In this document: one piece after another, positions 1 through 10,331 of the stretch
Layout: each line of letters opens with the position of its first letter
Position numbering within the stretch: position 1 is the stretch's first letter
Assembly: GCF_038502225.1 (NCBI RefSeq)
Contig: NC_091325.1
Coordinates: 29,767,966 to 29,831,965 of the forward strand
DNA: 64,000 bases
Source of the DNA: Cherax quadricarinatus
Taxonomy: Eukaryota > Arthropoda > Malacostraca > Decapoda > Parastacidae
Direction: 5' to 3'
Notes under the pieces: generated by a model
Seen by the model: the letters and a program-made list of their open reading frames with translations, nothing else
What the model was told of the DNA's origin: nothing
Databases searched by the model: none
Program-made: the position numbers and the translations under genes

Positions 1-378
1 AACGCTGACCTAGTACCTTGCATCCTTGTCACCTCCTCGATGAAGCAAAGCAGAATGTTTGTTTCTTGCTGTCTTAAGCATAGACAACAATGTACACTAT
101 TTTTACTATGGTAATAAAGTGGGAGCAGGATTTTCCTTAATTGTCCTGCTAAGTAAGAGATGTACTGTCTCTTATAAAAATACACTTTGCAACACCGCTG
201 CAAGGAGCAGAGGTCACTTGACTATGTGGCATAGTATCTGTGATCAATTACTCACTCTAGCAGTAAACAAGACGCTCACCCCTTCTGAGGGCTTGGCCAC
301 TCAGGGCTGAAAGAGGCTGAAGGGGCTGAAAGGGCTGAAGGGGGCTGATACCCCCCTCCTGGAGAAAATTTCTCCACA
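1..378 (-). repeat. 3' LTR of the BEL element (cut by window start)
   Basis: Matches 12,974-13,350 almost base for base. The copies part at 379/13,351, where this one runs into the element interior and the other into unrelated DNA, which fixes the LTR edge. The rest of this LTR, more than 1.2 kb, lies before the window. Confidence 0.85.
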
Positions 379-410
379 CTGGGGGGCGGCAGAGGTTCGC
401 TGCAGGTGAA

Positions 411-2678
411 CTATTCATCACTTAACATTAATTTAATTTTCTCACTCGCCACCACTGCTGCTTGTCTTTTCTGAACAGCTTTAGTCTGTGTGGTTTCTGG
501 AGAATCACTAATTTTGTTTTCAACACTGTGTAATTCTAACGGCACTAGTTTATTTATTGTCCGCTTATTCACTACACCTTTGCTCAAAACATCAACTGTC
601 CTGATGATTCCATTTGCATCAGGATGTATGGTCACAATTTTTCCAAGTGGCCATTGGGACCTCGGACCATCATTGTCGATAATCACTATGTCACCAGGTC
701 TTAAGGACTTATGATTTTCAGGAACACCAGCTCCATAGAAGTGTTCTCTCAATGAGGTGAGATAGTCTTCTCGCCAAATTTTCTCCCAACGTTCAATCAC
801 TTTATTAAGGTGTTTGAATTTACGTCTGAGTTGCTCAGGTTCGAAATAAGTAGGATCCTCTATGATTTCTTTATCATTCATGGGAGGAACAGGTTCGAGC
901 CTTCTGCCATGGAGTAAATGAGATGGACTTAACACTTCTAAATTGTCCAGATCATCGGTAACATAAGTTAGAGGTCTGTTGTTGACTCTATTTTCTATTT
1001 CAGTCACAACTGTACGGAATTCTTCTAAGTCTATTCTCTGACGATGAAGAGTCTTCCTTAAACAACGTTTTACAATGCCGATCATTCTTTCATAAAATCC
1101 GCCGTGCCATGGAGATTTAGGAGGAATGTATCTCCAACGACATCTGCGTTGATTCAGCATCTGTTGTACTTCTGGTTGATCAAAGATCTTGCTTATATAA
1201 GCAGCACCAGCAACAAAGTTCGTTGCATTATCTGAAATCATCAGTCTGGGACATGCCCTTCTGGCTTCAAACCTTCTGAATAATTTGATAAAAGTTTCAG
1301 CAGACATGTCAGTGGCTACTTCTAGATGTACTGCTCTAGTTGTAGCACAAGTGAACAAACAGATGTACACCTTGATGGGAACTTTGTCAACTGTTTTGGT
1401 TAAAATTATTGGTCCAGTATAATCTACACCTGTCACCTCAAATGGAGTGATATGACAAACTCTTTCAGAGGGATATGGAGGTGGACCTGGATACTGACAT
1501 ACTCGCATATCGTAGTGACGACAAGTAATACAGTCCTTTATTTGTTTTTTCACACTTTGTCGACCTTGAGGTATCCAGTAGGATTGTCGTATATGACAAA
1601 GTGTGTCAGCTACCCCACCATGTAACACGTTACTGTGGGCGTTTTGCACAATCAGTTTTGTTAGCCAATGATTCTTGGGGATCAATATTGGATGTATGGC
1701 TTCTTTAGGTAGTGAAGAATTATGAATTCTTCCTCGACATCTTATAATCTTTTCTGAGTCGAGATAAAGTCCTAAAGAATTAATCATGACAGGTTTCTTT
1801 GGGGATTTATCTTGTGTTTCTAGAAATTTATATTCTGTAGAGAAAACATCTTTCTGTATTAGTTTCACCCAGTATTTAATGGGTTCAAGATATTCATAAT
1901 CAGGTTTTATTCCTTTAATGAATTCAAAGACAAGAGCTGTAACTCTTAATAGTTTACCCAAAGATGAGTATTTAGATCCATCAATGACTATTTCTGTTGT
2001 GTCTGCAGTATTTACACAACTTATTTCTGCTGTGTTCAAGCAGACTGTTTCTTCTGGCATAATGTGAGCTTTTTGCTGAGGCCAGTTATTTTCATTAGAG
2101 AGCCAGTTCGGTCCGTGGAGCCATAATTTATTTTCCACAAATTTCTTGAGTGGGACACCACGTGACAACATGTCAGCTGGATTCTCTTGGGTAGAGACGT
2201 GAAGAAAGAGATAATCTCTCTGCATCTCTTTTATTTCTGCTACTCTGTTCTGTACATAGACCAACTTACTCTTATTATTTCTTAACCACTGGAGAACTGC
2301 CTCATTATCACTCCAGATCACGGTTTTCTCAATAGTGAGATGATCAAGTACTTTGTTGAGATAGACAGCTAATTTTGTACCTACATAGAGTGCTGTCAGT
2401 TCCAATTGTGGTACTGTTCTGACCTTCAAGGGTGCTACCCTGGCCTTTGAAGTAATTAGTGTACTTCCTTCAGCATTACTCATGTTAGCTACAGCACCAT
2501 AACCACTGGTTGACGCATCACAGAACACATGTAATGTGTAATTGTTTCCCTCTTGACCTATTTGTCTGGGAAATTTAATTTGATGAAGTTGCTTAAACTC
2601 CCTGGATATTTCATCCCATGCTTGACTCATTTCTAGAGGCAAGTTCTCATCCCCATCCAATTTTGAGTTTCCATGCAT
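411..2678 (-). CDS. BEL pol 3' half: RNase H and integrase
   Basis: 755-codon frame. The N-terminal part is RNase H-like (CDASTSGYGA near residue 53, SDNEAVLQW near 122, NPADMLSRG near 166). The integrase follows: an HHCC zinc module (HSNVLHGG, then CITC about 30 residues on), a DDE core with D in VTGVDYTGP, D in MISDNATNF and E in GGFYERMIG, and a C-terminal domain with LRPGDIVII. It would remove the RNA strand of the replication hybrid and insert the cDNA. In BEL elements this is part of one gag-pol protein; here it is out of frame with the RT frame (2,647-4,770) through one extra G in a G-run near 2,657, so it has no start of its own and the first Met is only the first in the open frame. 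Otherwise uninterrupted to its stop. Confidence 0.85.
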   Translation of the reverse strand: MHGNSKLDGDENLPLEMSQAWDEISREFKQLHQIKFPRQIGQEGNNYTLHVFCDASTSGYGAVANMSNAEGSTLITSKARVAPLKVRTVPQLELTALYVGTKLAVYLNKVLDHLTIEKTVIWSDNEAVLQWLRNNKSKLVYVQNRVAEIKEMQRDYLFLHVSTQENPADMLSRGVPLKKFVENKLWLHGPNWLSNENNWPQQKAHIMPEETVCLNTAEISCVNTADTTEIVIDGSKYSSLGKLLRVTALVFEFIKGIKPDYEYLEPIKYWVKLIQKDVFSTEYKFLETQDKSPKKPVMINSLGLYLDSEKIIRCRGRIHNSSLPKEAIHPILIPKNHWLTKLIVQNAHSNVLHGGVADTLCHIRQSYWIPQGRQSVKKQIKDCITCRHYDMRVCQYPGPPPYPSERVCHITPFEVTGVDYTGPIILTKTVDKVPIKVYICLFTCATTRAVHLEVATDMSAETFIKLFRRFEARRACPRLMISDNATNFVAGAAYISKIFDQPEVQQMLNQRRCRWRYIPPKSPWHGGFYERMIGIVKRCLRKTLHRQRIDLEEFRTVVTEIENRVNNRPLTYVTDDLDNLEVLSPSHLLHGRRLEPVPPMNDKEIIEDPTYFEPEQLRRKFKHLNKVIERWEKIWREDYLTSLREHFYGAGVPENHKSLRPGDIVIIDNDGPRSQWPLGKIVTIHPDANGIIRTVDVLSKGVVNKRTINKLVPLELHSVENKISDSPETTQTKAVQKRQAAVVASEKIKLMLSDE

Positions 2679-4770
2679 CTTGCATAAGCATTTTACCCTT
2701 TATGGTAATTGGTGAAACGAGTCCTTGAGGATCAAAACATTGTGATACCTCTGACAGTAAACTACGTTTAGTGAGTGGACTGCATGATTTATTGTTTATC
2801 TTTTTGAGACTCAGAGTATCTTCCTGTGTGTTCCAATTAAGTCCCAGCATATTGTTGCAATCAGGAATTTCAGTTTCAGGGAAATCTTCTTTGATAAGTT
2901 CCCTTAATTGCTTTGAATTTGTATTCCACATCCTTAGAGGCATATTTGCTTCTTTCATCTCCTTGTTAGCTTCTCTGTATAAGGATTTCAAATCCTCCTC
3001 TTTATTCACAGTACCTTGAAGATTGTCCACATAGAAACTTTTCTTTAAGACTTCTTTGAAGGGACTTTCAGATTTCTTCAAATGTGTATTTAGAGTAGCT
3101 TCTAGTAAGAATGGAGAGGATGTTGCACCAAATAATACTGATTTGAAACGATAAGTTTTCAGAGGACTTTGAGGATCATGTGGATTTTCAGGCCACAAGA
3201 ATCGAGTATAATCTCTATCTATTTCTTGTAGTCCTACTCTTAAGAAAGCCTTGGAAATATCAGCCATGTAGGCATATGGGTTTGTGCGAAATTTCATAAG
3301 CACGTCTCCAAGCTTCTCAGTTAGTGAGGGTCCGGTCATCAGACAGTCATTAAGACTTGCTACATCTTTATTTGCACGTGCGCTGCAATTATATACAACA
3401 CGTAGTGGAGTGGTTTCAGAATCTTTTCTGACTCCATGGTGCGGGAGATAATGAGCGTTTGTCTTCAACTTATCTTCGACTATTTCCTCAATGAATTTAT
3501 TGTCCAACTGTTCTTGTATGATATTATCATAGACAGTCAGTAGCTCTGGATTCTTCCTGAGCTCATGTATTTGTGCTTTCATCTGTCCGAAAGCCATGCG
3601 ATAATTGCTAGGCAGATGTGGTGGATTTAATTTCCATGGTAACCTAACCCAATACTGTCCATCTTTATATTTGACAGTGTCCAAATATTGGTTATAAGTC
3701 TGAGACTCTTGTGGGCTTGGTTTATTTACATCAATACCTATCGCATCTAAATCCCACAACTTATCAACTGGTTCATTCATTTCTTCCAGTAATGATAATT
3801 TTTGCTGTGGTACATGATCAGCGGCTATTCTCGTAACTAGTACATTTTCCACTGAATCAATATCAGCTTCTTTCCCACTTTGAGAGGGAATGGGACCACA
3901 TATCATGTGGCCTCCTGCTGTTTTCAGCAAGTGAACATCATGTTTACTTACTATATTTTGCACAAAACAGTGATAATAATCACTTCCAATGATTAAATCA
4001 ATTGGACTAATTGTGTCCGTCTGTATGTCAGGACAGGCTAACTTGACCTTAGCTGCTTTCAGTGCTGCAACTGTTTCTTTTAATCCCTGGATCTGCACAG
4101 ACTTAGGCAAATCATCTACTACCACAGCTTCTACTGTCTTTTTCCTTTTTCCTAGACCAACAGTGATTCTGGCTAGGTCATATGTCTGTTTACCAGAATT
4201 GTGGAAAAAATCAGCTATATCTAACTGTATTTTGGCATAGGGTTGTTTATTCAGTTTCTGCAACACTGATCTTCTTATGAAGGACCTTTGTGAGCCTTGA
4301 TCAAATAGTGTTAGCACATTGGTTTTGTGTAATTTATTAGATAACTCAACTCGAGCTATTGGGAGAGCAGTTGCTTTAAACTTATCTCTCACATTTAATG
4401 CTGTTGCTTGTTGACTTCCTGATTCTGTGGAAGTCTGCTGCTGTTCAGCAAAAGTATTTGGGCATAATGCTGTATGATGCATACCCTTGCATTTAAAACA
4501 CTTCTTCAGTGAGCATTTACCTCCCTTGTGTTCACCTAAACACTTGATGCACCTTTTCAGCTGATGAACACGTTGTTTACGTGCCTCCATTGATGTGTAT
4601 TGAATACAATACTGTGCCCAATGTGTTCCATCACAAAGTGCACATTTTGGAGTACGTTTATGTGTGACAGTTTGTTTACTGTCTGTTGTATTCACAGCTT
4701 GATAAATGCCTATATGGGATTTCCCATTATGTGGTTTAGTGGGAGTAGTTATACTCTTTTTATACTGAGT
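2647..4770 (-). CDS. BEL gag-pol middle: zinc knuckles, protease, reverse transcriptase
   Basis: Open from just after the TGA at 4,771-4,773. First come cysteine knuckles (CALCDGTHWAQYC, CIKCLGEHKGGKC, CFKCKGMHHTALC), which bind genomic RNA. Then an aspartic protease with the motif LFDQGSQRSFI. The RT has palm motifs YMADISKAFLRVGL, FGATSSPF and the catalytic box FYVDN; YVDN in place of YVDD is seen in BEL/Pao RTs. The frame continues in phase from the gag segment upstream, broken only by that TGA, so gag and pol were one long ORF. It ends at 2,647 because of the downstream +1 shift. Confidence 0.85.
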   Translation of the reverse strand, partial: TQYKKSITTPTKPHNGKSHIGIYQAVNTTDSKQTVTHKRTPKCALCDGTHWAQYCIQYTSMEARKQRVHQLKRCIKCLGEHKGGKCSLKKCFKCKGMHHTALCPNTFAEQQQTSTESGSQQATALNVRDKFKATALPIARVELSNKLHKTNVLTLFDQGSQRSFIRRSVLQKLNKQPYAKIQLDIADFFHNSGKQTYDLARITVGLGKRKKTVEAVVVDDLPKSVQIQGLKETVAALKAAKVKLACPDIQTDTISPIDLIIGSDYYHCFVQNIVSKHDVHLLKTAGGHMICGPIPSQSGKEADIDSVENVLVTRIAADHVPQQKLSLLEEMNEPVDKLWDLDAIGIDVNKPSPQESQTYNQYLDTVKYKDGQYWVRLPWKLNPPHLPSNYRMAFGQMKAQIHELRKNPELLTVYDNIIQEQLDNKFIEEIVEDKLKTNAHYLPHHGVRKDSETTPLRVVYNCSARANKDVASLNDCLMTGPSLTEKLGDVLMKFRTNPYAYMADISKAFLRVGLQEIDRDYTRFLWPENPHDPQSPLKTYRFKSVLFGATSSPFLLEATLNTHLKKSESPFKEVLKKSFYVDNLQGTVNKEEDLKSLYREANKEMKEANMPLRMWNTNSKQLRELIKEDFPETEIPDCNNMLGLNWNTQEDTLSLKKINNKSCSPLTKRSLLSEVSQCFDPQGLVSPITIKGKMLMQDAWKLKIGWG

Positions 4771-5254
4771 TCAAGGTTTATTATCCACTGGATTTGTGGA
4801 TTTTTCATCTTGTCTCGTTGCTTGCATGCATGAAACTATTGTTTGTAAACCATTGCTAATTTCTTCACAAGTGAAATAGCGTTTATTGAACATAATATTT
4901 AATCGTTCAATAGTTTGTGGTGACAACTTATCTTGTACAATACCACTGATAAACCAATCACATTGTCTTAGGTCATATTTAGCACCTAGAGATATGAGAC
5001 TATTGTCTAATGTGATTCTAAATGCCTGTAAGTCTGAATAACAATGTTTGGGTGGCTTCAAGCTTGATATTAAGACTGCATGTCTAATTCTAGCCTTGTC
5101 AGCATCGAAGTAATTGTCTGCTAAGACACGTAAGGCTATTTGATAATTGCCTCTGACCCCCGGAAATGACTTAATCAGTTCATAGGGTTCTCCCTTCACA
5201 AGACATTTAAGATAATTGAACTTAGCAATCTCGTCTATGTCAGTTCGTGAATTT
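4771..5254 (-). pseudogene. BEL gag, central segment
   Basis: The translation KFNYLKCLVKGEPYELIKSF and ALRVLADNYFDA is the central domain of BEL/Pao Gag (DUF1759/DUF1758-type), followed by a helical part with LISLGAKYDLR. Gag assembles the particle in which reverse transcription takes place. The segment is in phase with the knuckle-RT frame but separated from it by TGA at 4,771-4,773, and out of phase with the Gag N-terminus by one base near 5,262. The first Met (5,199) is internal and not a real start. Confidence 0.75.
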
Positions 5255-5255
5255 A

Positions 5256-5699
5256 CTATGGATTGAAACCACTAATGAATTCTTCATAATTATGACCTTG
5301 GAAAATAGATAATGACAATGTAGGTAAGCTTGGTAATGGGACACTTGTTGTTGTTACAGGTGTAACAGGTGGTTGCCTACTAGTTATAGTAGGTCTCTGT
5401 GACAGAGTTTTACGGCAGATAGCCTGTACTCCTGTCCACCTTAATTGTTGATCACTAAAAGTATCCAAAACATTTTTAATTTCATCCTCAGATGGATCTG
5501 ATTCAAGAAATTTATTTTCATAATGTGTATAGTCTGAATTAATTATTTCCATGCGTTGTGTAAATAATTCAAACTTGACCTCAAGATCATCAAAATCTAT
5601 GTTTGTATCTTGAGTTAATCCTAGACAGACTGAAATTAGATTTTCTAATTGTGTAATCTTAGTCTGTAAAGACTGAAACTGAGTTTTCAAACAAGCCAT
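5256..5699 (-). pseudogene. BEL gag, N-terminal segment
   Basis: Starts MACLKTQFQSLQTKITQLEN, a heptad-like coiled-coil N-terminus, then a Thr/Pro-rich linker and LPTLSLSIFQGHNYEEFISG, which resembles the LPxLxLPxFxG opening of the BEL Gag core. It stops at 5,256 through a 1-bp frameshift; the core continues in another phase from about 5,254. The Met at 5,699 is the plausible Gag start: it is the first in frame and follows the leader. A degenerate relative of this segment lies at 13,718-14,332. Confidence 0.75.
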
Positions 5700-5913
5700 T
5701 TTAATGGTATACTGAAAATTCTAGCACCACACTTAGAGTGTTTAAAAAACACTGTACTGCTATAAACAGCTGAGTTTTTGTTATGCTTAAGTCAGCAATA
5801 ATCGAGTCAGACACTACTGACCCTCTAAGCTTAACCTCAGGGTCAATGACCATGAAGGGTACAGGGTACTTATGGCTGGTGTTTATGGCTTGTTTGCTGT
5901 GTCAGCCTGACCA
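5700..5913 (-). other. BEL leader, gag-proximal part
   Basis: Noncoding between the gag start and the LINE insertion. It resembles the leader of the older BEL copy near 14,440-14,540 (shared AAGGGTACA and GTCAGCCTG words). The rest of the leader lies beyond the inserted LINE, near 11,704. No primer-binding site could be assigned. Confidence 0.55.
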
Positions 5914-5919
5914 CGATGA

Positions 5920-6636
5920 TTTTTTTTTTTTATTTTTTTTTATTTTAGAAACATTCTACCCAATTTGTATAATAAAGAGCATTTTGAATCAAAGAACATT
6001 CCACAATTATCATAAATTTACCCTAACCTAAGCCTAGTATTTCATCTGTATTATAAATGTCTAATCAACACGAAAATTTTACCACATACCCCTAACCATA
6101 TTTGTTGGTGTACATGATACAACCTTGTATTACCATAAAGAGAAAAAAAAGAACAATAAAAAAGGAAAACCCACTCTTCACCTTTAAAATCAGACTTCAA
6201 TTTACCATTCATGTACATACATATAAATAAGTATATAAAGTATGTTGTCTAATTGTACACAATCACTTACAACGTCAGTTATAATATTACATCAACTCAA
6301 CCACGAATAACTTCATCCATTCTTACAACTTCAAGGTTCGTAAAACTCTTAAACTACATACATAGTATCACCACCATCTAGACAAATTAAAAAGAAAAAC
6401 AATACCCAAACATATCAAAACACACTATGCTTCTATTGGCACCAAATCAATTGTGCTTACAAAAATACATTGTAAATTAAACTGAAACATAAAAAGCCAT
6501 TTTGACATTTACACATTGTATCAAAATCATAAATGCGCATAGAAAATATGTATTGAATATCATTGAAAATGTTCATGAGAAAAACCATTAAAGGTATATA
6601 CAAGAAAGTAAACATACATACAATACACACATATAC

Positions 6637-6719
<83 letters not shown>

Positions 6720-6989
6720 TACACATATACACACATTCATATATACATACACACATACATACATACATACACATACATACACAAATACACACACACATAC
6801 AACACATGCATATATATACACACATACACATATATAGTTATAAGTCGATAATTCCAAATATAACTGTATTGTACTTGAAACACTCGGAACAAATAATGTT
6901 AAAATTGTACCCCGGACATACCTCATATAACCTTCATCAAACTCATCATGCTACCGCCCATTCTAGGAAACCAGCCCATTTCCTCCCCC
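5920..6989 (-). other. Tx1 LINE 3' UTR
   Basis: AT-rich noncoding sequence between the degenerate ORF2 end and the A-tail. It contains an AT/AC microsatellite at about 6,615-6,835. Frames there are only dinucleotide translations. Confidence 0.6.
6615..6835. repeat. (AT)n / (ACAT)n microsatellite
   Basis: Pure AT core near 6,650-6,712 flanked by ACATAC-type tetranucleotide variants. Confidence 0.95.
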
Positions 6990-7749
6990 TTACCTGCCTT
7001 TCAACTCCCGTAAATCCCGTAAAGTGAAATTCCTATAACCCTCACTTAAATCCCTCTCCCATCTCCCCCCATACACCTCCTTATTTCTACACTTTGTCCT
7101 ATAAAAAGTTGCTGTTAATGCATTAATTCTTTCACACACGTTCGCTCCTCTCATAGCCCAAGACATATAAATATAATCTGTAATTATATACCCTACTGCA
7201 TTCTCTACCATCTGATTCACCCCACCTATGTCTAAGCTTAAAACCCTCAACACCTGCAAACCCCCCCCCTCCCACTAACCTTATTACCTTACCCAACCAA
7301 ACCCTTATTAGTTCAATACATTCGCAAAAATACACTATATGGAAAACAGTCTCCCATTCACCACAAGCCTTGCATATCCCTTCCTCCCGTATTCTCTTAT
7401 GGAATAAAACCATTCCAGACGGTAAGATCCCATGTAAAAATCTATACATTACTTCTCGTACTTTAGGTTTTAAACGTAATTTGTTCAAACGCCCCCAGAT
7501 ATTACGCCAATCACACATCGGATAAACCCCTTCTACCACTGCTACCACTGCCTTACCTTCCACCCCATCAAGGTTTCCCAATTTAATATGTGAAGGATCG
7601 CTCATGTTTATGATGACCCGTAACATTGCCTCATCTATTATGAACTCCCTACCCACCCACCACCGTTGCATATCCTGACGTATCTTATGAAGTCCGCCTT
7701 CCCTCGCCCCCCCCTCCCGCTTATAACTACATTTCAAATACACACTCAT
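6990..7749 (-). pseudogene. Tx1 ORF2 C-terminus with RT zinc-binding domain (frameshifted)
   Basis: Frame 7,749-7,132 contains CDWRNIWGRL, LRLKPKVREVMYRFLHG and ICKACGEWETVFHIVYFCEC, the pattern of the zf-RVT domain (KxR...FLWR..H, CxxC...HxxxxC) found after the RT in Tx1/L1-type and some plant LINEs. A second frame, 7,259-6,990, carries the last part after a frameshift in a G/C-run near 7,260. It is separated from the RT frame (7,786-9,861) by another frameshift. It probably helps ORF2 protein bind nucleic acid. Confidence 0.7.
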
Positions 7750-7785
7750 AATCCTCTTTTCAACAGCTATAAGACCCAGCCCTCC

Positions 7786-9861
7786 TCAGCCAACCAGGAG
7801 TGTGACAACCGCTCTACCTAACCATTCGCTTCCAGTACCCCAAATGAATCTAAAAACGCGCTTTTGTAACCTTTGTATCTCACTACGAAGTATCGGATAT
7901 ATTGCTGCTACATGCCAAAGTTTACTATATAATAGGACATTCGTTGTAATTACTCTTTGATGCAAAGTTAAGTGTGCAGCTCGTAAACCACTAAGGCACT
8001 TCAGTACACCATCTACAATACGCACTGAATTTATTTGTTGTGCTAACTTGATATCACTTACATAAACGATCCCACATATCAGTAATTGGTCCACCTTTTT
8101 CCACCTTTCAACTACTTCACATTCCTCACTTAACCCATCCCCAAGATCCATATACTTCGTTTTCTCCTTATTAATTGACATGCCAGAAGCCTTTTCAAAA
8201 ACATTTACTAACTTTTCCACCCGAGGCAAATCCCTGTTACAACTTACTAAAATCGTTGTGTCATCAACATATCCAACAATGCCAGCCCCCCCACCCCTTT
8301 CGTCACCAACCCCATTTGCTGCCAATAAGACCCTAATTCCTCTATAAAAGGGATCCTGTAAACATGCAAAAAATATTTGTGAAAGGGGACAACCTTGATG
8401 TAGACCCCTGCTCATCTGAATTTGTTCTCCTAACCTTCCATTTACCTGCACCCGCAAGGATGCATCTTGATACATTAATTTGGCCCATGATATAATTTCC
8501 TCTCCAAACCCCTGCCATCTCATAATCTTCCATAACGCTTCCCTTTCTACACTATCATATGCCGCCTCCCAATCTATAGCCAACACCCCCCCCACTCCCA
8601 ATTTTACTCTTTCTTCAATAAAACTTCTAATCAAACCATGCCCGTCATACATAGACCTTCCCGGCACCCCATATTGTCCCTTATCGATCACTTTACCCAG
8701 GACCTTTTTTATTCTGTTAGCTAAAATTCTTGCAAAAATCTTATAATCACCACACAATAACGAAATAGCACGATAGTCTTTAACTGTTAATGGCTCACCT
8801 TTAGGCACTAAAACGACCACAGCCATCCGCTGCTGTGCCCCTAAAACCCGATCCCGCTTAAGGATATTGAATAATCTTACCAAAAATTCTTTTAAAACGC
8901 TCCAATTTTGGAGATAAAAGTCACTGGGCAACCCATCAATTCCTGGTGCCTTACCTAATTGCGCCCCGGATAAAGCTTCCCATGTCTCGCACTCCGTTAT
9001 CGGCCCTTCCAAAACGAATCGATCATGCTCTGTCAACTCACACTGCACAAACCTTCCAATTGACTGTAATGCTATTTCACTTATTCCCACACATTGCGTT
9101 TTCAACTTAACCCAAGCATCAATATACCCACTCATACCCTCAGTCGTCGTCAACACCTGATCCACTTTATACCCTTGCATACCTACCTGAACATTCAACC
9201 CCATTAACTCCATTGCCTTGCGACGTGTGTGTTGACTCCGCAACACACACGCCGACGGCCGATCTCCCCACAAAACCTCCTCAATCCCGCCCTTAAGCCT
9301 TTCCCCATCAAACCTCTCATTTTGTAAATTCCGGATATTTTCCTTCAAACTTTCAATTTCAATAACAGGATAATTAGCATTAATTTGTGCATAACAGTCG
9401 TGCAACTGCCCCTCTAAATATTTTTGAAAACCGTATTGTAACTGATTATATCTCTTCCCTCGATTAATATAATATTCCTTAATACGTTTTTTAGCTATTG
9501 TTTCCCACCAATTAACCATGGCAACATCCCCTGGTGCTTCTACCACTAAACGATCCCACATATGTCCAAAAGACAAAAGACTATCCTCTTCCTTTAATAA
9601 CTTTACATTCAATTTCCAAAATGATGGACCCCTCCGAGGCACACCCTCAATATCCACATCTATTACCACTCCTCTATGATCCGAAAAAAACACATTTATC
9701 ACATCCACCTTCCGCACAGTAACCGCACAAGGCACGTACATTCGGTCCAACCTCGCCGCATAACCTCGTTTAATGAAGGTATGCTCTACCATCCCTCCCC
9801 CCCACACACATCCTTTAACCCCACCCCGGTCAATATATCCCCCAATATACCCAAACAACAC
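7786..9861 (-). CDS. Tx1-like ORF2: APE end and reverse transcriptase
   Basis: A 691-codon open segment. Near residues 30-70 are the last endonuclease motifs (RLDRMYV, FFSDHRGVVI), then SFWKLNVKLLKEE, typical after the APE domain in L1/Tx1 proteins. The RT follows: GKAPGIDGLPSDFY, VLVPKGEPLTVKDYRAISLL, YKIFARILANRIKKVL, LAIDWEAAYDSVER (palm Asp), RGLHQGCPLSQIFF and the catalytic box VGYVDDTTI. It would nick the target and prime cDNA from the nick. The frame is offset from the APE N-terminus (9,912-10,331); the shift is probably in the G-run near 9,800. The first Met is not the biological start. A related scrap lies at 13,352-13,717. Confidence 0.85.
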   Translation of the reverse strand: MLFGYIGGYIDRGGVKGCVWGGGMVEHTFIKRGYAARLDRMYVPCAVTVRKVDVINVFFSDHRGVVIDVDIEGVPRRGPSFWKLNVKLLKEEDSLLSFGHMWDRLVVEAPGDVAMVNWWETIAKKRIKEYYINRGKRYNQLQYGFQKYLEGQLHDCYAQINANYPVIEIESLKENIRNLQNERFDGERLKGGIEEVLWGDRPSACVLRSQHTRRKAMELMGLNVQVGMQGYKVDQVLTTTEGMSGYIDAWVKLKTQCVGISEIALQSIGRFVQCELTEHDRFVLEGPITECETWEALSGAQLGKAPGIDGLPSDFYLQNWSVLKEFLVRLFNILKRDRVLGAQQRMAVVVLVPKGEPLTVKDYRAISLLCGDYKIFARILANRIKKVLGKVIDKGQYGVPGRSMYDGHGLIRSFIEERVKLGVGGVLAIDWEAAYDSVEREALWKIMRWQGFGEEIISWAKLMYQDASLRVQVNGRLGEQIQMSRGLHQGCPLSQIFFACLQDPFYRGIRVLLAANGVGDERGGGAGIVGYVDDTTILVSCNRDLPRVEKLVNVFEKASGMSINKEKTKYMDLGDGLSEECEVVERWKKVDQLLICGIVYVSDIKLAQQINSVRIVDGVLKCLSGLRAAHLTLHQRVITTNVLLYSKLWHVAAIYPILRSEIQRLQKRVFRFIWGTGSEWLGRAVVTLLVG

Positions 9862-9911
9862 CCCGCACCTCTGGGCTCCACATCTTTACGACGTATCACG
9901 CGATTCCAATC

Positions 9912-10331
9912 TCAGCCTATTATTGCAACATTCGGTAAACCACGTAAAAAATAGACCAGCACGTCCTGAACAAATTTAGTTTTAATACTCACGTCACCCT
10001 CAGCCGGACCATATACACATACTAAACTAATGGGAACCCTACCCCAAGTTCCATCCACTCTAATTACCCTCCCCTCCCCCCCTTCACTACGCCTTACTAT
10101 AAACGGGCTAGTTTCCTTTACCAAAATGGCAGCCCCACCTTTCAAACGTGTCGCATGTTCCATGTACACATTATAACCACTCATATCCAACTCATAACCA
10201 GGCCTAAAATTATGTTCCTGTAAGAATACCACATCCACACCAAGTCGCACCAAATACTCATTAAACCACTTAAGCTTCCTCTCAGCTCTCAACCCGTTAA
10301 TATTTATAGTAAAACACTTGAATTCAACCAA
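9912..10331 (-). pseudogene. Tx1-like ORF2 N-terminus: APE endonuclease
   Basis: Reads VEFKCFTININGLRAERKLK..VVFLQEHN..GGAAILVKE..VCVYGP, the first half of an exonuclease-endonuclease-phosphatase fold: Asn in ININGL, metal-binding Glu in LQEH. The open stretch begins at TTG (10,329-10,331) and overlaps the ORF1 stop by 8 bases, so ORF2 may have been translated by reinitiation. A TGA at 9,912-9,914 replaces an expected glycine just before DWN, where the catalytic Asp-x-Asn motif would be. Confidence 0.75.

Noticed and set aside
411..5699. An envelope gene (retrovirus-like element)
   Set aside because: No frame lies between integrase and the 3' LTR: only 32 bp separate the pol stop from the LTR edge.
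6457..7027. Frames translating as [12 protein letters not shown] or CVCVCV (also at 16,921, 17,480, 18,046, 18,700, 28,807, 50,116, 56,641 and 61,402)
   Set aside because: Pure translations of AT, AC and GT microsatellites.
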